A stretch of DNA of 64,000 nucleotides from Aliiroseovarius marinus (GTDB lineage: Bacteria > Pseudomonadota > Alphaproteobacteria > Rhodobacterales > Rhodobacteraceae), in contig NZ_ML178715.1 in the NCBI RefSeq assembly GCF_004360145.1, positions 188,069-252,068 of the forward strand, given 5' to 3'. The notes beneath the pieces were generated by a model. That model searched no databases. It had not been told where the DNA came from and saw only the letters and a program-made list of their open reading frames with translations. The position numbers were made by a program, and so were the translations under genes. This document shows, one piece after another, positions 57,738-64,000 of the stretch (positions are counted from its first letter, which is position 1; each line of letters opens with the position of its first letter).

Positions 57738-58703
57738 CTACAAACTGAACTCGGACAGCAAGTCATCTGCCAACCGTTCCATGGTGCCTTCAATATCCGC
57801 CCGATTGAACCGCAGGTTCAGGGCGACGTGATTAATGCCGAGGCTTTGAACCTCGCGCAGGTAGTGCTTCAGATAGGCGCTGCCGGACGAGAACCCCAAA
57901 TGGATGGGACTCGGCGCGGCGCTTGGGTCAGATTGCAAATCGACATAAAGCGACTGCATCACCGGTTTGTTCTGACCCCCGGATGCGGCAATACGACGGC
58001 GATAGTCTCCGACAACGCGGGCCTGAGACACAGGATCGCGCGGGTAGGTCATCCAGCCATCTCCGTTCTGCGCCACCCAATCCGGCGTTTGTTGCGACCC
58101 GCCGGTAATCAGCAGCGGCAACCTCCCGCCTGTGGGTTTGGGCAGCATATCAGCGCGTCCGGCCAGACTGCCCTGCGCCGTCTGCGCCACCGGATAGTCC
58201 TTCGCCATCGCGCGGATATAGTCGACGCTGTCACGAAAACGGTCGCCGCGCGTGGCAAAATCCATGTTCATCGCCGGGTATTCCTCGGGCCGGTCCCCAG
58301 ATGCGACCCCAAGCAACAACCGCCCGCCTGACAACGCATCAGCGCTGGCCGCAGCCTTTGCCACATGGGCCGGATGGCGCAGGGGCAGCACGATAGACGC
58401 CACCCCCAACGCAATGCTTTTTGTAGCTCCGGCCAGATGCCCCAAATAGACAAACGGATCAAAAATCTGCCCCGCATCGCCGAAGCTGGGCACGTTGAAC
58501 GGCACGTCCCGCAGCCACAAAGCCGAGAACCCAAGCTGATCCGCCAATTGCGCCCGCTCCACATGCTGCACCATCCCGGGCACGGCGCTGTCAGGATATG
58601 CCTCCAGAGGCACCACAAGACCAAGCGTCAGCTTGTTGGGCTGAAACACCTGTGCATAGGCGCGATTGATGGTGGGGAAGTCTTGCAACTGTGTGTTCAA
58701 CAT
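57738..58703 (-). CDS. LLM-class (luciferase-like) flavin-dependent oxidoreductase
   Basis: The 321-residue TIM-barrel enzyme resembles bacterial luciferase-type monooxygenases and reductases: LGFSALWLRDVPFN, SIALGVASIVLPLRHPAHVAKAAAS, LLLGVASGDRPEEYPAMN and LLITGGSQQTPDWVAQNGDGW. It would use reduced FMN or F420; FMN is more likely here. The nitroreductase encoded 19 nt upstream could supply reduced flavin. Confidence 0.88.
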   Translation of the reverse strand: MLNTQLQDFPTINRAYAQVFQPNKLTLGLVVPLEAYPDSAVPGMVQHVERAQLADQLGFSALWLRDVPFNVPSFGDAGQIFDPFVYLGHLAGATKSIALGVASIVLPLRHPAHVAKAAASADALSGGRLLLGVASGDRPEEYPAMNMDFATRGDRFRDSVDYIRAMAKDYPVAQTAQGSLAGRADMLPKPTGGRLPLLITGGSQQTPDWVAQNGDGWMTYPRDPVSQARVVGDYRRRIAASGGQNKPVMQSLYVDLQSDPSAAPSPIHLGFSSGSAYLKHYLREVQSLGINHVALNLRFNRADIEGTMERLADDLLSEFSL

Positions 58704-58722
58704 AGGGCCTCGGCCTTTTAGG

Positions 58723-59442
58723 CTAGAACCAACTGACGGTTTCTTCCATCGTGCGGCGGGTTTTGCCGAACTCGGGATCGCCCGCGCGGTGGCCGAATGC
58801 GAACATGACCGCCGGTTTCCATTTGGTGGTGTCGATGTCGAAATGGTCGGCCAATGTTTGCGTGGTCAGATCCATGTCAAATCCTTCGATCGGACAGGAA
58901 TCAATCCCCATCAGCGCCGCAGCGGTCATCATGTTGGCCAGAACGATATAGGCTTGCTTGCCCGACCAGTCGGTGATCTCGCGGTCCGAGGTGATGTGGT
59001 GGTCGGTCGACTGGAAGTTGCCATAGGCGCCGTTGAACAGCTCGATGACCTCATCGGGAAGCTGTTTGGTGGTCCGATAATGGGCTTGCAGATACTCCGA
59101 TCCTGCGGACATCAGTTCAGCGGTGCTTGCCAGAATGATACCGAAATGGCTGGCCGTACCGAGCTGCCCAGTCGTGCCATTCATCATGCCATTGGCACCC
59201 CACGAGAACTCACGAAACAGATCGCGCTTTTCGGGGGTTTGAATCATCAGGATTTTAAACGGTTCATGACCGAACGAGGTCGGCGATAGCCGTCCGGCTT
59301 CCAAAATGGTTTCAATTTCCGCATCACTCAGCTTGCGCGCAGGGTCAAAAACCTTGGTGGCATGACGAAAGTTGAAGGCCTCAAGGATCTGATCCTGAAT
59401 TTCGGACCGAATTTCAGTGTGAGCGTTCATCTGTGTTTCCAT
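58723..59442 (-). CDS. nitroreductase-family NAD(P)H:flavin oxidoreductase
   Basis: A 239-residue FMN enzyme of the NfsB/YfkO type: FNFRHATKVFDPARKLSDAEIETILEAGRLSPTS at the N-terminus and ALMGIDSCPIEGFD with FAFGHRAGDP near the C-terminus. It can reduce nitro compounds, quinones or flavin with NAD(P)H. Two starts are possible, 59442 and 59430; GGAAACACAG before 59430 is a weak ribosome site. It is divergent from the LysR gene, which probably regulates the three-gene group. Confidence 0.9.
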   Translation of the reverse strand: METQMNAHTEIRSEIQDQILEAFNFRHATKVFDPARKLSDAEIETILEAGRLSPTSFGHEPFKILMIQTPEKRDLFREFSWGANGMMNGTTGQLGTASHFGIILASTAELMSAGSEYLQAHYRTTKQLPDEVIELFNGAYGNFQSTDHHITSDREITDWSGKQAYIVLANMMTAAALMGIDSCPIEGFDMDLTTQTLADHFDIDTTKWKPAVMFAFGHRAGDPEFGKTRRTMEETVSWF

Positions 59443-59538
59443 TCGACGTTATGTTTCTTGCCAAAGGATTTATCACTTGCGTTGCGATATAAAACGGCAG
59501 AGTTTGGATTTCAGTTTTCCGATTTTGGATATAATCAA

Positions 59539-60444
59539 ATGGATACCGATGCCCTTCGCCTGTTCGTTCTTGCGGCCGACAAGCTGAATATCAGCGCTGC
59601 AGGGCGCGAGCTGGGCCTTGCCCCTGCCGTGTCCAGCGCACGATTGGCCAAGCTGGAACGGACCATCGGCGCAGATCTATTGCACCGCTCGACCCGCAAA
59701 GTCTCGCTGTCGTTGGAAGGGGCTGAGTTTCTACCCTATGCCCGTGAAATCCTCGCTCAACAGGACGCGGCAATGGCCGCCCTTGGCCAAGGCAGCGCTG
59801 AGGTAAAAGGGACGCTGCGCTTCACCGCGCCCAGCACATTTGCACAGCTGTATATCGCACCAATTCTTCCGAAATTTCAGGATCAGCACCCCAGAGTGAA
59901 ACTGGATCTTCGCTTGTCGGATGCCTCGTTCGACTTGATCGAAGGAAGCTTTGATCTGGCGCTGCGAAACATGGAACTGGAGGATTCAAACCTTAAGGGG
60001 CGCAAGCTGGCAAATGACACCCGGATCCTGTGCGCTGCCCCGGAATATCTTTCGCAGCGCGGGCAACCCGCCACACCCGAGGGCTTGGCATCGCATTGCC
60101 TTGTTTCTTTTAAAAACACGTCTATCCGACCGCTGATTTCCTCAGACGGACAACCCGGTGTGTTCGATCCCCAAAACTCATTGCGCTGTATGGTCATAGA
60201 TGACGGGCTCAGCCAAAAGATCGCGACCATGAGCGGTGCTGGAATATCGATAAACTCGGTTTGGAGTGTCCGTAACGAGCTGGCAGAAGGCAGCCTTGTT
60301 CAGGTCCTTCCCGGTTGGCGTTTAAGGGAGCAAACTGGCCTATGGCTGGTCTATCCCAAAGCGAATGTTCTTTCGCCCAAGGTCCGAGTCTTCATGGAGT
60401 TTCTGCTGAAGGAAATCGACGGAGGCATTGCACGTTTGGATTAG
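59539..60444 (+). CDS. LysR-family transcriptional regulator
   Basis: The 301-residue product has the LysR winged helix (NISAAGRELGLAPAVSSARLAKLERTIG) and a CrgA/DsdC-like effector domain (PILPKFQDQHPRVKLDLRLSD; LIEGSFDLALRNMEL). It is transcribed divergently from the nitroreductase gene with 96 nt between the starts. ATG at 59539 was chosen from the family N-terminus; the frame continues upstream through the intergenic region. Confidence 0.88.
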   Translation: MDTDALRLFVLAADKLNISAAGRELGLAPAVSSARLAKLERTIGADLLHRSTRKVSLSLEGAEFLPYAREILAQQDAAMAALGQGSAEVKGTLRFTAPSTFAQLYIAPILPKFQDQHPRVKLDLRLSDASFDLIEGSFDLALRNMELEDSNLKGRKLANDTRILCAAPEYLSQRGQPATPEGLASHCLVSFKNTSIRPLISSDGQPGVFDPQNSLRCMVIDDGLSQKIATMSGAGISINSVWSVRNELAEGSLVQVLPGWRLREQTGLWLVYPKANVLSPKVRVFMEFLLKEIDGGIARLD

Positions 60445-60501
60445 ACGAGCGCCTTTGGTTCGTCATCCTCTAATCGGGATCGCAATACTTACGAACGCCG
60501 C

Positions 60502-61482
60502 TCAGGCCAAGATTTTAAAAGAAAATTCGGTGTCAGCAGAAAAGATATCTTCAGGTCCCAGAGCGCACTGGTGGGACCACGGCTGATTGGGCGCGTCAAT
60601 CCAGCCATGTGGCTCAAGTGCCAGCCCGGAACGCGAACCATAGTCTGCTCCTCGGAGACCCGCACCCTGAACCGACAATCCGCTTCCGTCATAGACCTGA
60701 AGCCCCGGCGCGGTGGATCGAAGCTCCATTGCGATCCCCGGTGCCGAAAGCTGCGCCATTTTCTGGAGCGGCCCGGAAGCAGGTCGAAAGCAGAAATGGT
60801 GGTCGAGACCTTGGGGCACAGCGTTTGGTTTTCGGAAATCGTAGCCGAGTGTTTCCGCGGAAATCGGGCCCGATATTGGGAGACCTTGATCAGTGGGGAG
60901 CACCTGATTGGTGTCGATTTGCAGGCGGTGATTTCCTATGTCCGCATGTCCATCGAGATTGAAATAGATATGCGGCGCTGGATTGCAGACCGTCTGGGCA
61001 TCTGTGCGCGCGGTCAACGCGACCTGCAAACTGGCGGCGTTTAACCGATAGGTCGCCGTCAGCTCCAAGCGACCGGGAAACCCCATATGTCCATCCGGCA
61101 AGACGCACCCCAAGGACACATGAGACGGGCCATGTTCAAGCACATCCCAGTTGCGATGACTGCACCCATCGCGCCCTCCATGAAGCGTGGTGGCACCGCT
61201 CTCGTTTTTGTCCAGCTCGTACCGGGCCCCATTGACTGTGATCGCACCGCCAGAGATCCGATTGGCGACCCGCCCGACAATCACGCCCAGATAGGACGGG
61301 TTTTGAAGGTAGTCGAGCGGGTTCTGATAGCCCAAAACAAGAGGGGATGAATGTCCCTCGAGGCGCAAATCCTGCAACGCGGCTCCGAAGCTCAGCACTT
61401 TGGCGGTCAGCTGATCCGAGCGCAATGTCACGCCCAACAACGGGCTGCCATCCGGCAAGCTGGCGACATGCGTCACTGTCAT
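60502..61482 (-). CDS. galM: aldose 1-epimerase (galactose mutarotase)
   Basis: A 326-residue mutarotase with the catalytic histidine in APHIYFNLDGH and the catalytic glutamate in LALEPHGWIDAP; VGRVANRISGG and TTLHGGRDGCSHRNW are family motifs. It interconverts alpha and beta anomers of galactose or related sugars. The start overlaps the beta-galactosidase stop by ATGA, which supports action on galactose released by that enzyme. Confidence 0.92.
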   Translation of the reverse strand: MTVTHVASLPDGSPLLGVTLRSDQLTAKVLSFGAALQDLRLEGHSSPLVLGYQNPLDYLQNPSYLGVIVGRVANRISGGAITVNGARYELDKNESGATTLHGGRDGCSHRNWDVLEHGPSHVSLGCVLPDGHMGFPGRLELTATYRLNAASLQVALTARTDAQTVCNPAPHIYFNLDGHADIGNHRLQIDTNQVLPTDQGLPISGPISAETLGYDFRKPNAVPQGLDHHFCFRPASGPLQKMAQLSAPGIAMELRSTAPGLQVYDGSGLSVQGAGLRGADYGSRSGLALEPHGWIDAPNQPWSHQCALGPEDIFSADTEFSFKILA

Positions 61483-63380
61483 AGCGGGCGGCGTGCGACA
61501 CCTGCCGGGGACAGCACTCCGGCGGGGGTTTCAACGGCCTCGGTGGTGTGGTTGAACCAGAACTCTTCTGTCGCGGTTCGGCGGGTGCGAACACCTTCTG
61601 GCATAGCGCGGGTCTCGAGCCCCGCATGGTCGGCCAGTAGCGCAACATGACGATCCAGCCCATCTGCATCCAGCCACGCCCCGCAATAGCTCTGCCCTGC
61701 CCCGCCCATCACGACAGGGGCGCCGGCGTCGGTTTGCATCAAAACAGGCGCAGTGCCTTCCAGCTCTTCGATATATCCAGACACGGCGCCCTTGCCATCA
61801 AGCGAAATCGGCATATCGGGGCGCAGGCTTTCCAGCCGGGCCACTGTCACATCCAGTCCGTCAATCGCGGGGGGCAGCGGCACGGGGATCTGGAAACCCG
61901 CATCCCGCGCTCCGGTACGGGGGCCATAACAGACGTGACCCTCGGCTTTGGACAGTGCCGCGCGCAACCCATCCGCCAGGTGCATTACCCCCGGTGCCAA
62001 AATCAGCTTGTAGCCAGCGAAATCCGCATGTTCGGGCGGCACAATATCCACCGTCAACCCCGCGCGACGAAGCGCCTTATAGTGGTCAAACACCAACCCG
62101 AAATAGCTGAGCCCCGCGCCATGCGGTTGCGTATCCCACGCCCAATCGGCGTCATAGTCAAAGATCAGCGCGACGGGGGCTTGTGCGGGCTGGACGTCCG
62201 GAGCGTCGGCCAATTCGCGGGCGACCTCTTGTGCCTCGGCCATAGCGGGCGCGTCTTTGCTGTCGGGGCGCAGAAGGCCCGCGTGCAGTTGCTCTTGCGC
62301 GAAAGGAGCCTGACGCCAGCGGAAGTAGCAGACAGCCTCAGCCCCGTGGGCAAAGGCCTCCCACGTCCACAGACGCACCATGCCGGGCAGCGGCGACGGG
62401 TTGTAGGGCGCCCAGTTCACCGGACCGGGCTGTTGCTCCATCACCCACCAGCGGCCGCGCCCGACGGCACGATAGAGGTCGTGGTGAAAGGCTTGGAAAT
62501 CCGGATCGCCCTGCCGGGCATAGGCGCGTTGATGGGCCGCATCGGCCCCAACGCGGTCTTCCAGAAAGCCCAACGGATAGCTGTCCCATGTGGCGATTTC
62601 CAAATCCTCGCCCACTTTGTAGTGGTCGAAATCCGTGATCCGCCCCATATAGTTATGCGAGATCGGCGCGCCCGAGTGCGCCTTGATTTCGTCCACCTGT
62701 ACCTTGTTAAACGCCACCACCATATCCGAGCTGTAACGCCGGAAATCCTGCACATGTGCGGGGTTGGGTTCGGTGACGGTCAGGTTGGGCAGGTCGATGT
62801 CGTCAAAGCCGCGATATTCCATCGACCAGAAAATGTTGCCCCACGCAGCGTTCAGCGCATCGATGTCGCCATAGCGCTTGGCCAGCCAAATGCGAAACCC
62901 GACGCGCGCCGCGTCCGAATAGGACACCGTCGTGTCATGGCACCCATATTCATTGTCGGTCTGCCACGCCGCCACATGTGGATTCCGGCTATAGCGCTCG
63001 GCCATCAGACGCGTGATGCGGCGGCTTTCCTCGCGGTAGCCAAGATGGCTGAAGCAGTAATGCCGGCGCGAGCCGAACTTGCGCGGATTGCCATCCACGT
63101 CCACCGCCAGCATGTCCGGATGCTTGTCGATCATCCAGCGCGGGGGTGTGGCGGTGGGTGTGCCCAATACGACCCTCAGCCCGGCCTGCCCCAACACGTC
63201 AATCGCGCGATCCAGCCACTCCCACTGCATGTCACCCGGCGTGGGCTCCAGACGCGACCACGAAAACTCTCCGATCCGGATCCATGTCAGGCCTGCCTCG
63301 GCCATACGGCGCGCGTCGTCGGACCACATCTTTTCGGGCCAGTGTTCTGGGTAATAGCAGGTGCCAAGTGTGCGTTTCAT
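61479..63380 (-). CDS. beta-galactosidase, glycoside hydrolase family 42
   Basis: The 633-residue enzyme opens LGTCYYPEHWPEKMW, the typical GH42 start. The acid/base is E144 (WQTDNEYGCHDT) and the nucleophile E315 (WVMEQQPGPVNW). A trimerisation domain follows, and the C-terminal beta domain is present. It has no signal peptide and acts in the cytoplasm on lactose or beta-galactosides. It lies 7 nt after the lactonase gene. Confidence 0.94.
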   Translation of the reverse strand: MKRTLGTCYYPEHWPEKMWSDDARRMAEAGLTWIRIGEFSWSRLEPTPGDMQWEWLDRAIDVLGQAGLRVVLGTPTATPPRWMIDKHPDMLAVDVDGNPRKFGSRRHYCFSHLGYREESRRITRLMAERYSRNPHVAAWQTDNEYGCHDTTVSYSDAARVGFRIWLAKRYGDIDALNAAWGNIFWSMEYRGFDDIDLPNLTVTEPNPAHVQDFRRYSSDMVVAFNKVQVDEIKAHSGAPISHNYMGRITDFDHYKVGEDLEIATWDSYPLGFLEDRVGADAAHQRAYARQGDPDFQAFHHDLYRAVGRGRWWVMEQQPGPVNWAPYNPSPLPGMVRLWTWEAFAHGAEAVCYFRWRQAPFAQEQLHAGLLRPDSKDAPAMAEAQEVARELADAPDVQPAQAPVALIFDYDADWAWDTQPHGAGLSYFGLVFDHYKALRRAGLTVDIVPPEHADFAGYKLILAPGVMHLADGLRAALSKAEGHVCYGPRTGARDAGFQIPVPLPPAIDGLDVTVARLESLRPDMPISLDGKGAVSGYIEELEGTAPVLMQTDAGAPVVMGGAGQSYCGAWLDADGLDRHVALLADHAGLETRAMPEGVRTRRTATEEFWFNHTTEAVETPAGVLSPAGVARRPL

Positions 63381-63387
63381 GTCGATC

Positions 63388-64000
63388 TCAGAGAATAACC
63401 CGGTGTTCGGGTTGGCCAGTTACGTTTGTGTCGATGGCAAAGGTTTTGCCTGCCATGTCGTCGCCTGACAGCCCGTCTGCGGCTGTGGTCACGAATAAGG
63501 TGCTCAGATCAGAACCGCCAAAGCAAGGGCAGGATGCTTGGGGCGTCGGCACCGCGCGGGTTTCGATAAGCGTGCCATTGGGTGCATAGCAGGCCACACG
63601 AGACGCGCCCCATTGGGCGTTCCAGAAATTGCCGTGGGCGTCGATCACGGCGCCATCTGCACCGAGTTCTTCGTTGCGGAGGTCCAGATAGACCTGCGGA
63701 TCACCGTCTGGCCAGCCATCAGCATCCAGCGTCACACGCATCACGCACCCATCTTTGGTGTCGGTGAAATAGGCAGTGTCCCCATCCGGACCGAAACAGA
63801 TCGCGTTCGAGATGGTGATCTTGTCAAAAAGTTTGCGCAGCTCACCGCGATAAAAGCGATAGATCGCCCCCGCACCCGGTTCGGCGTTATAGCCCATGGT
63901 TCCAATCCAGAACCCACCCAGCGGATCCGCGCGTCCGTCGTTCGAGCGCGTGACGGGATTGTCGGCTTCCAGGTCAATCAACTTCTCGCGCCTGCCAGTC
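63388..64000 (-). CDS. SMP-30/gluconolactonase-family lactonase, 5' end outside window
   Basis: About 200 residues are visible of a six-bladed beta-propeller. NPVTRSNDGRADPLGGFWIGTM, ISNAICFGPDGDTAYFTDT and GADGAVIDAHGNFWNAQWG carry the metal-ligand Asn and Asp of the SMP-30 family, and the C-terminus is complete. The frame stays open to the window edge. Beside beta-galactosidase and mutarotase a galactonolactonase or arabinolactonase role is plausible, by context only. Confidence 0.88.
   Translation of the reverse strand, partial: TGRREKLIDLEADNPVTRSNDGRADPLGGFWIGTMGYNAEPGAGAIYRFYRGELRKLFDKITISNAICFGPDGDTAYFTDTKDGCVMRVTLDADGWPDGDPQVYLDLRNEELGADGAVIDAHGNFWNAQWGASRVACYAPNGTLIETRAVPTPQASCPCFGGSDLSTLFVTTAADGLSGDDMAGKTFAIDTNVTGQPEHRVIL

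Noticed and set aside
61647-63398. 583-codon plus-strand open frame
   Set aside because: It is antisense to the GH42 beta-galactosidase, whose catalytic motifs are clear.

Overview
This 64 kb window looks like a chromosomal segment of a marine alphaproteobacterium of the Rhodobacteraceae (Roseobacter group). The reasons are the block ubiB-ubiE-mutM-enoyl-CoA hydratase-rpsT-dnaA-dnaN-recF-gyrB, the alphaproteobacterial flagellin regulators flaF and flbT, an ECF biotin transporter bioMNY, gene transfer agent (GTA) spike genes of the Rhodobacter capsulatus type, a tmpAB pair for quaternary-amine phosphonate breakdown, and a TRAP transporter. The assignment comes from gene content and protein resemblance only; no database was searched.

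Layout. 1-531: C-terminally cut serralysin-type metalloprotease. 652-3341: tmpA-tmpB with a divergent LysR regulator. 3475-5350: bioM-bioN-bioY. 5515-9644: a phosphonate-monoester-hydrolase/sulfatase-like enzyme, a type II haloacid dehalogenase and ilvD. 9829-12008: a UDP-glucuronate-4-epimerase-like gene convergent with two genes resembling the GTA head-spike pair. 12009-12812: a gene-poor stretch with a decayed short-chain dehydrogenase end and small repeats. 12813-25203: the replication and housekeeping block (gyrB, LysE exporter, VOC protein, recF, dnaN, dnaA, rpsT, enoyl-CoA hydratase, mutM, ubiE, ubiB). 25189-26100: a phosphotransferase.

26137-38367 is part of a flagellar locus: flgD and fliK on the minus strand; rod-binding protein, flgN, fliC, flaF, flbT and a DUF1217 protein on the plus strand; fliI on the minus strand; then flgB-flgC-fliE-fliQ-flgF-flgG-flgA-flgH-fliL. 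Many stator, switch, export and hook genes are absent and must lie elsewhere. 38453-45788 holds a GntR regulator convergent with a dipeptide-type ABC importer, an alkaline-phosphatase-superfamily hydrolase and a fumarylacetoacetate-hydrolase-family protein. 46041-50901 is a TRAP transporter whose permease carries a large C-terminal coiled-coil extension and whose binding-protein gene has an in-frame TAG at codon 8. 51267-55858 is a MarR regulator with an RND efflux pump. 55977-60444 holds a DUF2520-type dehydrogenase-like protein and an SDR/LLM flavin oxidoreductase/nitroreductase group divergent from a LysR gene. 60502 to the end is a beta-galactosidase, aldose epimerase and SMP-30 lactonase group that fits oxidative lactose/galactose use.

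Most unusual points: the nonsense codon in dctP, the extended dctM, the GTA spike pair beside an acidic-sugar epimerase with a CtrA-like box upstream, structured non-coding DNA upstream of dnaA ending in a plus-strand terminator with no gene, and two phosphorus-ester or phosphonate loci (tmpAB and the hydrolase-ABC cluster).
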